Shown: positions 26,906-35,080 of the stretch, in pieces
Numbering within the stretch: the first letter of the stretch is position 1
Layout of the letters: every line of letters begins with the position of its first letter
DNA from: Comamonas fluminis
Lineage (GTDB): Bacteria; Pseudomonadota; Gammaproteobacteria; Burkholderiales; Burkholderiaceae_C
Assembly: GCF_019186805.1 (NCBI RefSeq)
Contig: NZ_CP066783.1
Coordinates: 2,121,501-2,185,500, forward strand
Length of the DNA: 64,000 bases
Reading direction: 5' to 3'
Notes under the pieces: model-generated
The model's input: the letters and a program-made list of their open reading frames with translations, nothing else
What the model was told of the DNA's origin: nothing
The model's database searches: none
Position numbers and translations under genes: made by a program

Positions 26906-27669
26906 TCACCGTTCGCAATCTCCACAAATCCTACGCTGCCAAGACCGTGTTGTCTGGCGTAAGTGCCGAGTTTCCTGTGGGCCAGATCACCTCGCTCATC
27001 GGCCCCAACGGTGCGGGCAAGTCCACCTTGTTGATGCTGATAGCACGGCTGCTGGAGCCGTCGCAGGGAAGCATCACGCTGCAAGGCCAAAGCCTTGCCG
27101 ATATCCGCACCGCCGACTTTGCCAAGCGGGTGGCTACTTTGCGCCAGTCACCGGGTTTCAACATGCGATTGACGGTGGAAGAGCTCGTCGCGTTTGGGCG
27201 CTTTCCGCACAGTCGTGGCGTGATGACGGCACTAGATCAGCAAGCCGTCGATGACGCCATCGCCTTTTTATCGCTGGATGCGCTGCGCCACGCCTTCATT
27301 GATGAAATCAGCGGTGGCCAGCGGCAAATGGCTTTTCTGGCCATGACGATTGCCCAGCAGACCGATGTGCTGCTGCTGGATGAGCCGCTCAACAACCTCG
27401 ACATGAAGCATGCGGTGCAGATCATGCAGGCGCTGCGCCGGCTGTGCGATGCCCAAGGGCGCACGGTGGTGCTGGTGATCCACGACATCAACTTCGCTGC
27501 GAACTACTCCGACCACCTGGTGGCAATCCAGGGCGGCGCGTTGCGCTTCAGTGGCCCAGTGGCTGAGGTGCTGACCGAGGAACGCCTGGCCGATCTGTAC
27601 GGCCTGGACTTCGAGATCACGCGCAGCCGCAAAGGGTGCTTCTGCAATTACTTCACTTCCAAGGACTGA
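26902..27669 (+). CDS. Iron-siderophore ABC transporter ATPase
   Basis: 255 residues. Walker A is LIGPNGAGKSTLLMLIARLL, the signature is ISGGQRQMAFLAMTIAQQ, Walker B is VLLLDEPLNNLD, and the switch His lies in VVLVIHDINFA. The LNNLD end of Walker B and the Gln-rich signature match the CeuD/VctC/FepC group. It energises the two FecCD permeases encoded just upstream. Confidence 0.93.
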   Translation: MITVRNLHKSYAAKTVLSGVSAEFPVGQITSLIGPNGAGKSTLLMLIARLLEPSQGSITLQGQSLADIRTADFAKRVATLRQSPGFNMRLTVEELVAFGRFPHSRGVMTALDQQAVDDAIAFLSLDALRHAFIDEISGGQRQMAFLAMTIAQQTDVLLLDEPLNNLDMKHAVQIMQALRRLCDAQGRTVVLVIHDINFAANYSDHLVAIQGGALRFSGPVAEVLTEERLADLYGLDFEITRSRKGCFCNYFTSKD

Positions 27670-27672
27670 TGA

Positions 27673-28614
27673 ATGCCCATTCAACGACGCCATTTTTTGC
27701 ATTGCACCGCTAGCTTGGCGGCCCTGTCATCGCTGCCGAGTATGGCCAGCGCCTATGCACCGGTCACGGTGCAGCACAAGCTGGGTACCACCGTCATCCG
27801 CAAACTGCCGCAGCGCGTGGCCGCACTGGAGATGAACGAAGTGGATTGCCTGGATCGGCTGGGCGTGCCGATTGCCGGTATGGTCAAAGACTTTGTGCCG
27901 CATTTCTTAAGCAAGTACAAAGACGACAGCAAGATCAAGGACCTGGGCGCCATCGTCCAGCCCAATCTGGAGCGCGTGCATGCGCTGCACCCCGACCTGA
28001 TTTTGATTACCTCGCTGCAGGCCAACCATTACCAGGAGCTGAGCGAGATTGCCCCCACGCTGCATTACGACGTGGACTTCAAGAACAGCGAAAAAGGCCA
28101 TCTTGAAGTGGTCAAAAACCATGTGCTGACCTTGGGTCGCATCTTTGAAAAAGAGCAGCAGGCCCGCAGCCTGGTGGCGCAGCTCGATACCCAGGTGGCA
28201 CAGGCACGCCAAATCACCGCCAGCCGCAATGACAGAGCCCTGATCGTGCTGCACAACAACGGCGCGTTCAGCTCGTTTGGCCAGCAATCGCGCTATGGTT
28301 TTGTTTTCAGCGCGCTGGGCGTCAAACCCGCCAGTGCTGCGGTGGAAACCAGCTTGCATGGTCAGCCCATCTCCAGCGAGTTCATTCAACAGGCCAACCC
28401 CGACATCCTGTACGTGGTGGACCGCACAGCGGTCATGGAGCGCCGCCCCGTGATGACAGCCGAGAACTTGGCTAATCCGCTGCTGCGCCAGACCAATGCC
28501 TGGAAAAACGGCCGTGTGGTGTTTGCCGATGCCGACGCCTGGTACACGACCGGCGCCAGCCCCACCTCGTTGCAACTGTTGATAGCCGATGTGCTCAAGG
28601 GCTATCGCCGCTGA
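27673..28614 (+). CDS. Siderophore-binding periplasmic protein (CeuE/YclQ/VctP-like)
   Basis: 313 residues of the helical-backbone binding-protein fold. The N-terminus MPIQRRHFLHCTASLAALSS has a twin-arginine and ends in ASA, so it may use Tat export. Typical segments are ALEMNEVDCLDRLGVPIAGM, LERVHALHPDLILITS and LYVVDRTAVMERRP, as in CeuE and YclQ, which bind catecholate-iron complexes. It follows the ATPase by 3 bp and delivers ligand to the FecCD permeases. The exact siderophore is not known. Confidence 0.9.
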   Translation: MPIQRRHFLHCTASLAALSSLPSMASAYAPVTVQHKLGTTVIRKLPQRVAALEMNEVDCLDRLGVPIAGMVKDFVPHFLSKYKDDSKIKDLGAIVQPNLERVHALHPDLILITSLQANHYQELSEIAPTLHYDVDFKNSEKGHLEVVKNHVLTLGRIFEKEQQARSLVAQLDTQVAQARQITASRNDRALIVLHNNGAFSSFGQQSRYGFVFSALGVKPASAAVETSLHGQPISSEFIQQANPDILYVVDRTAVMERRPVMTAENLANPLLRQTNAWKNGRVVFADADAWYTTGASPTSLQLLIADVLKGYRR

Positions 28615-28729
28615 TTGTCCACAGCGAATTCACTTTTCTCTCTCAAGTAGCCAGGTTCACACCCAGCCAAAGCGCATGTACAGGCACGGAACTCCATGCA
28701 GAGGTCGGCCTGATTTCTAGGAACCTGGT

Positions 28730-30994
28730 ATGTCCAAACAACTTCAAAAATCTTGCGATATTCGCGTCCACTCGGTTTCCAAACTGAGTACTCCTCCATT
28801 TGCACGAAACAGCAGTGGAATCGCGCAACATGCACTGTGGGGGCTGGTCATGAGTGGCTTGCTGACTGCTGCTGCCCAGGCGCAGACGGATCAGGCATCG
28901 GCGGAACAGAAGGCCACACAAAAAGCGACTGAAAAGGCCAAAGCAGAAGCCGAACTACCGCAGGTGACGGTGCAAGATTCAGCCGCATCGGTCACGGCGC
29001 CGTATGCGGGCGGTCAGGTCAATAGCGGGGGGCGCATAGGTTTTCTGGGTGACAAAGACTTCATGGAAACGCCTTTCAGCACCATGAGCTACACCGAAAA
29101 ATTTGTGCAAGACCGGCAGGCGCAAACCATTACCGATGTGATTGCCGCCACCGACCCCACGGTGTTCAGCAACGGTGTCTCGGGCGCATGGAGCGAGAAT
29201 TATTCGATCCGGGGCTTTTCTTCCAACACCTATGACATGACCATGGGCGGTCTCTACGGCATGGCGCCGTACTACCGCACCACACCCGAGATGTTCGAAC
29301 GCATCGAGGTGCTCAAAGGACCTTCAGCGCTGCTCAATGGCATGCCGCCCGGTGGCTCGGTGGGCGGTTCGGTGAACCTCGTGCCCAAACGTGCAACCAA
29401 TGAGCCCATCACGCGCCTGACCACCAGCTATATGTCCGATGCGCAATTTGGTGGGCATGTGGATCTGGGACGCCGGTTTGGAGAGCGCAAGCAATTCGGC
29501 ATTCGCTTCAATGGCCTCTATCGCAATGGCGATGGCGCCGTCAATGACCAGAAAAAGAAGTCGCAGCTGGCATCGCTGGGCCTGGACTGGCGTGGCGACC
29601 GAGCGCGCGTATCAGCAGATTTCTACACCAGTGATGACAGAGTCAACGGTGTGACCCGTGGTATCAATCTGGCCACAGGTGTGGCGATTCCTACGCCGCC
29701 CAAGGCCGATACCTTGCTCAATCCCGACTGGTCGCATGTGCGCAACAAAGACAAGGCGGCCATGGTGCGCGGCGAATTCGATCTGAATGACCAGACCATG
29801 GCGTATGTAGCCTTGGGTACCAGCAAGACCGATTACGAGTACAACGGCGCCATGTCGGCACAGGTGCTCAATGCTGCAGGGGATTTCAAAACAAGCATGG
29901 GGCAGCTGGCTTTCACGCAAAAAAAGCAGTCTGCAGAAGTGGGACTGAAGGGCAAGCTGCAAACCGGCGCCATCAAGCACCAGTGGGTGGTGAATGCCAC
30001 GCACTACTCTCATAAGCAAGATGACTATGGTCGCCGCAGCGTACCTGGCGCGGACTGGACCACCAATATCTACAACCCGGTATGGGGCACAGAGGCGCCT
30101 TTTGTTGCGCCGCATATTTCACACACCGAGGTGCGTCTGGCCAGCTATGGGCTGGCGGATACCTTGTCGTTTGCCGAAGATCGTGTACAGCTCACGCTGG
30201 GTGTCCGGCGCCAACAAGTGGTCAGTGATACCTATAACGTCACGACCGGCGCACGGACCTCGCGGTATGACCAGGGTGCCACCTCTCCTGCTGCAGCCCT
30301 GCTGGTCAAGGCAACAGAGCATGTCTCGCTTTACGCCAACTACATCGAGGGCTTGAGCCAGGGCGCGACAGCGCCAATGACGGCGGCCAATGCGGGAGAA
30401 GTGTTTGCGCCATACAAGAGCAAGCAAAAAGAGGTTGGTGTGAAGTTCGATCTGGGCGAGTTTGCGCACACCATCAGTGCGTTTGAAATCACCCGCCCCA
30501 GCAGCTACACGGACCCGGTCACCAACATCTTCGCCTTTGGTGGCGAACAGCGTAATCGCGGCGTGGAATGGGGCTTCTTTGGCTCGCCCATGCGCGGTGT
30601 GCGTTTGATGGGCGGGATTGCGTACACCACGCCTAAACTGACGCAAACGGCGGGTGGCGTGAACCAAGGCAAGGTCGCCACAGGGGTGCCAAAACTGCAA
30701 GGCAAGCTGGGTGCGGAATGGGATGTGCCAGCTCTGCAAGGCCTGACCTTGACAGCTAACGCTACCGCAGTGTCCAAGCAGTACATCAGCGCTGACAACA
30801 GCCTGTGGGCGGCAGGGCGCACTACCTATGATCTGGGTGGTCGTTACGCGACGAAGATTTCCGGCAACCCGGTCACCTTCCGCGCAACGGTGCTCAATGT
30901 CACCAACAAGGCTTATTGGGGCATGCCGCTGCTGTCCAGTTTGGCCTTGGGGGCGCCACGAACTTTTGCACTATCGGCGACGATGGATTTTTGA
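28730..30994 (+). CDS. TonB-dependent siderophore receptor
   Basis: 754 residues: a long signal region (about 1-52, ending AAQAQ), a plug domain (about 80-230) with IEVLKGPSALLNGMPPGG and GGSVNLVPKRA, and a 22-strand barrel ending in Phe. It belongs to the TonB-siderophore-receptor (FhuA/FpvA-like) group. A plug extension with a TonB box near TVQDSAA is possible, but no signalling domain is present. It carries the ferri-siderophore across the outer membrane for the binding protein encoded just upstream (115 bp gap, no clear operator there). TonB itself is not in the window. Confidence 0.93.
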   Translation: MSKQLQKSCDIRVHSVSKLSTPPFARNSSGIAQHALWGLVMSGLLTAAAQAQTDQASAEQKATQKATEKAKAEAELPQVTVQDSAASVTAPYAGGQVNSGGRIGFLGDKDFMETPFSTMSYTEKFVQDRQAQTITDVIAATDPTVFSNGVSGAWSENYSIRGFSSNTYDMTMGGLYGMAPYYRTTPEMFERIEVLKGPSALLNGMPPGGSVGGSVNLVPKRATNEPITRLTTSYMSDAQFGGHVDLGRRFGERKQFGIRFNGLYRNGDGAVNDQKKKSQLASLGLDWRGDRARVSADFYTSDDRVNGVTRGINLATGVAIPTPPKADTLLNPDWSHVRNKDKAAMVRGEFDLNDQTMAYVALGTSKTDYEYNGAMSAQVLNAAGDFKTSMGQLAFTQKKQSAEVGLKGKLQTGAIKHQWVVNATHYSHKQDDYGRRSVPGADWTTNIYNPVWGTEAPFVAPHISHTEVRLASYGLADTLSFAEDRVQLTLGVRRQQVVSDTYNVTTGARTSRYDQGATSPAAALLVKATEHVSLYANYIEGLSQGATAPMTAANAGEVFAPYKSKQKEVGVKFDLGEFAHTISAFEITRPSSYTDPVTNIFAFGGEQRNRGVEWGFFGSPMRGVRLMGGIAYTTPKLTQTAGGVNQGKVATGVPKLQGKLGAEWDVPALQGLTLTANATAVSKQYISADNSLWAAGRTTYDLGGRYATKISGNPVTFRATVLNVTNKAYWGMPLLSSLALGAPRTFALSATMDF

Positions 30995-31018
30995 TCTCTA
31001 AGGAAGCTCTGCATAAAT

Positions 31019-31054
31019 CCCCAGCACGCATGTGCTTGCACATGCGTGCTGGGG
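31019..31054. repeat. Perfect 17-bp hairpin after the TonB receptor
   Basis: CCCCAGCACGCATGTGC and GCACATGCGTGCTGGGG pair perfectly around a TT loop. No T-run follows on either strand, so it is not a classic terminator, though it could end or protect the receptor mRNA. It is preceded by AAGGAAGCTCTGCATAAATC, which resembles an IS terminus, but that is not established. Confidence 0.7.
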
Positions 31055-31139
31055 GCGCAAGCATCCGGGCCTAAGCAGCAAACTGATCTCGGCTTGAGCC
31101 TCTCCACCAAGAAAACTCGCAAACGCGAATTCCTTGAGC

Positions 31140-31178
31140 GGGCGTGTCCAAATTTTTGTGTGAGCGGTTCAGACTTCA
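31140..31178. mobile_element. Relic terminal sequence of an IS256-type element
   Basis: 35 of 39 bases match the right end (outside to inside) of the intact insertion sequence at 42949-44280, starting GGGCGTGTCC and including TTTTTGTGT. No transposase lies next to it, so this is a decayed or truncated end. It abuts the 3' end of the small cysteine-rich gene. Confidence 0.7.
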
Positions 31179-31189
31179 GCGGCGCGCGC

Positions 31190-31630
31190 TCAGACCTTGG
31201 CGAGGAAAGCCGCCGCATCACCGGCCTCACACTTCCAGTCTGCGAAGACTCCAACCAGATTGCATTCCACGCAGTGGCAAGCGATGTAGTACCAGCGCAC
31301 GTCATGTGTGCCCTCGTACACTGAGACGCCGGACACCAACTCGAACGCTTCGTTCTCGCACACGCACTCGTGTGCCTCGGGGGTAGCCCCTTCAACATAT
31401 TCCGCGCTGTCGCCCATCAGGTGTTCCTGCCCGCAGTCGGTGCAGGTGCGGATTGCCACGCCGGCTTCTTCATCGGTCTGCAGTGCAAAAGTCCGGCACC
31501 CGCAATCGCATTTGGATGAGGCAAACCGGACGGCCTCATGGCGATTCGCAATGCTGTAGCTGCGTAGCTCGGCTTGGGTGTCGCCGGACGTCGTCCCGTA
31601 CCAGAACTCGCCCTTCTTTGTCAGTGCCAT
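31190..31630 (-). CDS. Small cysteine-rich protein, possibly zinc-binding, unknown function
   Basis: 146 residues from ATG 31630 (MALTKKGEFWYG). Cysteine pairs CDCGC, CTDCG, CVCE and CHCVEC suggest one or two zinc-binding sites. The frame stays open upstream to 31918, with another possible start at 31723 (MDRAFRQNPDD). The farthest start would run through the terminator of the tRNA gene and is unlikely. It sits between a tRNA and an IS relic, a typical place for accessory genes. The family was not recognised. Confidence 0.6.
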   Translation of the reverse strand: MALTKKGEFWYGTTSGDTQAELRSYSIANRHEAVRFASSKCDCGCRTFALQTDEEAGVAIRTCTDCGQEHLMGDSAEYVEGATPEAHECVCENEAFELVSGVSVYEGTHDVRWYYIACHCVECNLVGVFADWKCEAGDAAAFLAKV

Positions 31631-31890
31631 TGATGCTGTTCCATTCTTCAAGGTGGGCTTCCCGGCAGAATTGACGCCAAGCTTGCCCAGATCATCTGGA
31701 TTTTGCCTGAAGGCACGATCCATCGCCGTCAGGGGGATGGGTCGGCTGGCCTCTGACAAGAGCTGCGGGAATTCTTGAATGCCGATTCTTGGCGATAGCA
31801 GCCGGAGGTGTTTATGTAAGTTGTGTGCTGCAAAGAGCTTTGTAAAGGACTCTTCGTAGAAGTTTTCCGTACTTCTTCCGTATTTCGCAC
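31631..31890. other. Gap between the cysteine-rich gene and the tRNA terminator
   Basis: This stretch is open on the minus strand and could be an N-terminal extension of the cysteine-rich protein (for example GKLGVNSAGKPTLKNGTA just before its start). No separate gene, operator or repeat is visible. It may be a remnant of an older insertion next to the tRNA. Confidence 0.4.
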
Positions 31891-31917
31891 AAAAAAATGC
31901 CCGCTTGTTAGCGGGCA
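31891..31917 (-). terminator. Terminator of tRNA-Val
   Basis: On the minus strand TGCCCGC, a TAACAA loop and GCGGGCA are followed by a run of seven T. It lies 35 bp after the 3' end of the tRNA, as expected for a rho-independent terminator. Confidence 0.9.
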
Positions 31918-31952
31918 CTCCTGCTGCAAGCCCTGGTTTAGCTTGCGAATTT

Positions 31953-32029
31953 TGGTAGGCGCGATTGGACTCGAACCAACGACCCCCACCATGTCAAGGT
32001 GGTGCTCTAACCAGCTGAGCTACGCGCCT
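31953..32029 (-). tRNA. tRNA-Val (anticodon GAC)
   Basis: 77 nt including an encoded CCA. The acceptor stem AGGCGCG pairs with CGCGCCT, the D arm is AGCTCAGCTGGTTAGAGC, the anticodon loop is CTTGACATG with GAC, and the T arm contains GGTTCGAGTCC. It decodes GUC and GUU. The 3' end faces the accessory region with the IS relic. Confidence 0.96.
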
Positions 32030-32044
32030 GTCGTTGAAGCCTCA

Positions 32045-32050
32045 AGTATA
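32045..32050 (-). promoter_or_regulatory. Candidate -10 element for tRNA-Val
   Basis: On the minus strand this is TATACT, placed so that transcription would begin a few bases before the tRNA 5' end. The -35 region is not a good match, so the call is tentative. Confidence 0.35.
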
Positions 32051-32111
32051 ACAGTGTGAATTTGCTGTTTTGGAAAGAACGCGATTTTTTGCGTAATTTG
32101 CGGCAAAAAGT

Positions 32112-33035
32112 TCAAGAGGGAATATGAAGCAGGCTCAGGTCGAGCTTGCCTTGCTTGACTGGGGGGCACCAGAAGTAGCTGCCGGTCAGCGGCTTGGAGA
32201 AGCCAAAGAGCGCGTCGCTGATGCCGTCGTCCATACCCAGCATGCGGCGCATCTGGGCTTCGAAGGCATCGAAGCTACAGCCAAAGGCGGAGAACATCAG
32301 ACCCGACTGATCACGGCTCTGGGGGCTGACTTGCCACCAAGGCATGGAGCGGCGCAGCACAAAGGCTTCTGGCTCAAAGCTTTCCTGTGCGGTGCGTTTG
32401 ACGTGGGCGGACTCGGGGGCGTCGTCCAGTTCTTCGTTGTCACTGAGGCGGCGGCCAATGGCATGGTCTTTGGCCTGGCTGGACAGCTTGCTGAAGGCAC
32501 TGAAGTCGTGCTGCCACTGCTGCAGCGCCCAGAAGCTGCTGCCATCAAGGCCTGCACTTTGGCCTTGCGTGATGGCGCAGGCGATGGCTTCGCCGTTTTC
32601 GGGGTTCTCGGTGCCGTCTTCGTAACCGGTCAGGTCGCGGCCATGGTCGTTTTGACCGCGCTGGTGCACGAAGGTATCGACCACATGATTGATCTGCAAA
32701 GCCGGGGCCAGCAGATGGCTGAGTTCGCTGGTGCGCGCAATCAGCTCGCCACGTTCATTGCCGCGCAGCCACAGGCACAGTGCAGCAGGAGTGGAGGGCG
32801 CTTCGAATTGAGGCCCTTTGAGCTGAGGAAATTCGCGCAGCAGAGGGATGCGGGAGCGAAGGTGGTCAACGAGCTGGGGGCCCAAGCCTGCAACCACGTT
32901 TTGACCATCGACGTGAGCCTGCAGGTGGCTGAGTGCGCTGCGCAGCTCATCTGGGCTGCAGGCGCCAAGAGAAAAAAACACATAGCGCGCTTGCGCGGGG
33001 ACGGGGGCCAGAATGCCTGCTTGTGCTTGGGTCAT
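32112..33035 (-). CDS. Dyp-type heme peroxidase
   Basis: About 307 residues from ATG 33035 (MTQAQAGILAPVPAQARYVF). The family motif GYEDGTENP (GxxDG with the distal Asp) is present, as are the probable proximal heme His in APESAHVKR and the distal Arg in FVLRRSMPW. No Tat signal is present, so it is probably cytoplasmic and of the B-type (YfeX-like) group, which oxidises porphyrins and aromatic compounds with H2O2. It is divergent from the NUDIX gene with 139 bp between the starts. Confidence 0.92.
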   Translation of the reverse strand: MTQAQAGILAPVPAQARYVFFSLGACSPDELRSALSHLQAHVDGQNVVAGLGPQLVDHLRSRIPLLREFPQLKGPQFEAPSTPAALCLWLRGNERGELIARTSELSHLLAPALQINHVVDTFVHQRGQNDHGRDLTGYEDGTENPENGEAIACAITQGQSAGLDGSSFWALQQWQHDFSAFSKLSSQAKDHAIGRRLSDNEELDDAPESAHVKRTAQESFEPEAFVLRRSMPWWQVSPQSRDQSGLMFSAFGCSFDAFEAQMRRMLGMDDGISDALFGFSKPLTGSYFWCPPVKQGKLDLSLLHIPS

Positions 33036-33174
33036 GAGTACGGTGGGTCGAAAAAGATTGCCTGAAAGTTTAGTGTGTAATCTTGGCATGTGCGGCTTAC
33101 CGACTTTGTGAGCAATAGCGCCGGGGGTAGTACCGCGCAGGTTGAGTTGCCCGAGAGGCAGGAAAGCAGGAGAT

Positions 33175-33762
33175 ATGACAGAGATTGCAGACAGGCACTT
33201 GGTGGAGCAGTACATTCGCAGCGAGCTGGTGCATCAAGGCAGCTTTCTTCAGGTGCGAAAGGATGTGGTGCGACTGCCGAACGGTGGCGAGTCCTCGCGC
33301 GAATATGTGTTGCACCCCGGTGCGGTGGTCGTCATTGGCTTGCTGGATAACGGGAAGGTGCTGCTGGAGCGCCAGTTTCGCTATCCGGTGGGGCTGGTGA
33401 TGACGGAGTTTCCGGCGGGAAAGCTGGATGCTGGCGAGGCGCCGCTGGTGTGCGCGCAGCGTGAGCTGCTGGAGGAGACGGGCTATACGGCACGGGAATG
33501 GGCGTATGCCGGGCCCATGCATCTGGCCATTGGGTACTCCGACGAGGTCATCCATGTGTTTTTTGCACGCGGCTTGGCTGCGGGCGAGCGTCAACTGGAT
33601 GCCGACGAGTTTCTGGATGTCTGCAGCATGACGCCTGAGCAATTGCTGGCCGGTGTGGCTGCCGGGCAGGTTACCGATGCGAAGACGCTGAGCTGCTGCC
33701 TGTGGCTGCAGAATGTGCAAAGTGGTGCCTGGCGACTGGAATGGCAAGCGGTGCAGAGTTGA
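33175..33762 (+). CDS. NUDIX hydrolase, ADP-ribose pyrophosphatase type
   Basis: 195 residues from ATG 33175, which has a purine-rich site (ggaaagcaggag) upstream. The NUDIX box G-x5-E-x7-REUxEExGU is complete (GKLDAGE then APLVCAQRELLEETGY). The preceding beta strands and the FPAGKLDAGE lead match NudF/ADP-ribose pyrophosphatases. It hydrolyses nucleoside diphosphates linked to another moiety, most likely ADP-ribose. A terminator follows. Confidence 0.88.
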   Translation: MTEIADRHLVEQYIRSELVHQGSFLQVRKDVVRLPNGGESSREYVLHPGAVVVIGLLDNGKVLLERQFRYPVGLVMTEFPAGKLDAGEAPLVCAQRELLEETGYTAREWAYAGPMHLAIGYSDEVIHVFFARGLAAGERQLDADEFLDVCSMTPEQLLAGVAAGQVTDAKTLSCCLWLQNVQSGAWRLEWQAVQS

Positions 33763-33766
33763 TTTT

Positions 33767-33786
33767 GATAGCTGTCAGCGCTTGAT
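33767..33786. repeat. Dispersed repeat core
   Basis: Reads GATAGCTGTCAGCGCTTGAT, immediately after the stop of the NUDIX gene. The same core is found at 4776 and 48466, with hairpin forms elsewhere in the window. Confidence 0.65.
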
Positions 33787-33823
33787 TTCTGTGGGCTCCA
33801 CTGCAAAACAAGCCTGAAAATAC

Positions 33824-33854
33824 AAAAGGAGCACGCAGGGTGCTCCTTTTTTTT
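33824..33854. terminator. Bidirectional terminator
   Basis: AAAAGGAGCA, a CGCAGGG loop and TGCTCCTTTT followed by further T. The A-run on the other side makes it work in both directions. It serves the NUDIX gene (plus) and the aminotransferase gene (minus). Confidence 0.9.
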
Positions 33855-33876
33855 GCTTGGGTGAATGGAAGCTGTT

Positions 33877-35043
33877 TTACAGCTTGCACAGACGCTCGGT
33901 GGCTGCGATCAGGGTTTCATCTTTTTTGGCGAAGCAAAAGCGCACCACCCGCTGATCGAATCCATCACCATAGAAGGCCGACAGAGGGATGGCTGCGACA
34001 CCATGCTCCTTGACCAGCCATTGGCAGAACTCGGCTTCATTGAGGTCGGAGACCGAAGAGATGTCAGCGCAGACAAAGTAGGTGCCAGCGGTGGGCAGAA
34101 TCTTCAGGCGTGAGCCGGCCAGACCTTGCACGAACAGGTCGCGCTTGGCCTGGTAGAACGCCGACAGATTCAGATACGGCGCGGGGTCTTGCATGTACTG
34201 CGCAAGTCCGGCTTGCATGGGGGTGTTCACCGTGAACACATTGAACTGGTGCACTTTGCGGAATTCGGCCGTCAGGGCCGCGGGTGCGGCGACGGTGCCA
34301 ACCTTCCAGCCGGTGACGTGGTAGGTCTTGCCAAAGCTGGAGACGATGAATGCCCGTTCTGCCAGACCCGGGTAGCGGGCGCTGCTCAGGTGCTGGGCGC
34401 CGTCATAGACCATGTGCTCATACACCTCGTCGCTGATCAGCAGCACATTGGTGGGGGCAAGCAGGGCTTCAAGCTGGCGCATTTCCGCATCCGTCCAGAT
34501 GGTGGCGCTGGGGTTGTGCGGGCTGTTGATGATGAGCAGGCGCGTGCGCGGCGTGATGGCCGCGGCGATTTTGGCAAAGTCAGGGCGGAAGGTTCCAGGT
34601 GTCAGGGGCACGCGCACCGGCACGCCGCCTGCCAGTTCGATATTGGGCACATAGCTGTCGTAGCAGGGGTCGAGAACGATGACTTCATCGCCCGCATGCA
34701 CGGTCGCCAGAATGATGGTCAGAATCGCCTGCGTGGCACCTGCGGTAATGGTGATTTCGCTGCCAGCGTCATAGCGGCGCGCGTGCAGTGCTTCGATTTT
34801 GGAAGCAACGGCTTCGCGCAAGGCTGGCCACCCACTCATGGGGGGATACTGGTTGTGGCCTGCGCGCATGGCGCTGTCCACGGCATCAAGCAGCTTGGGG
34901 TCGCAGCCAAAATCAGGAAAGCCCTGGCCCAGATTGACGGCCTTGTGTTCGGCAGCCAGTGCCGACATGACGGTGAAGATGGTGGTGCCCACATTGGGCA
35001 GCTTGCTGGGGAAAGTAGGAGTCACGGTAGTCTTGCAATGCAT
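33877..35043 (-). CDS. PLP-dependent aminotransferase, class I/II (methionine aminotransferase-like)
   Basis: 388 residues from ATG 35043 (MHCKTTVTPTFPSKLPNVGT). The fold-type I signature SSFGKTYHVTGWKVG holds the lysine that binds PLP, and NSPHNPSATIW holds the Asn that contacts the cofactor. The N-terminal LPNVGTTIFTVMSALAAEH matches the YbdL/KYAT group, which transaminates methionine, kynurenine and similar amino acids. Upstream on the same strand is cysB, 37 bp away, so it may be read from that operon, fitting a sulfur amino-acid role. Confidence 0.88.
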   Translation of the reverse strand: MHCKTTVTPTFPSKLPNVGTTIFTVMSALAAEHKAVNLGQGFPDFGCDPKLLDAVDSAMRAGHNQYPPMSGWPALREAVASKIEALHARRYDAGSEITITAGATQAILTIILATVHAGDEVIVLDPCYDSYVPNIELAGGVPVRVPLTPGTFRPDFAKIAAAITPRTRLLIINSPHNPSATIWTDAEMRQLEALLAPTNVLLISDEVYEHMVYDGAQHLSSARYPGLAERAFIVSSFGKTYHVTGWKVGTVAAPAALTAEFRKVHQFNVFTVNTPMQAGLAQYMQDPAPYLNLSAFYQAKRDLFVQGLAGSRLKILPTAGTYFVCADISSVSDLNEAEFCQWLVKEHGVAAIPLSAFYGDGFDQRVVRFCFAKKDETLIAATERLCKL

Positions 35044-35080
35044 GGGGCAGGCGCAATGCCTGACCCGGATACGGGCTCGC

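Noticed and set aside
31631..31918. Longest start of the cysteine-rich protein
   Set aside because: The first codons would be the tRNA-Val terminator hairpin. It is kept only as a possible extension from later starts.
20655..32029. Integrative element bounded by tRNA-Val
   Set aside because: No integrase and no second copy of the tRNA 3' end was seen; mentioned only as an idea.
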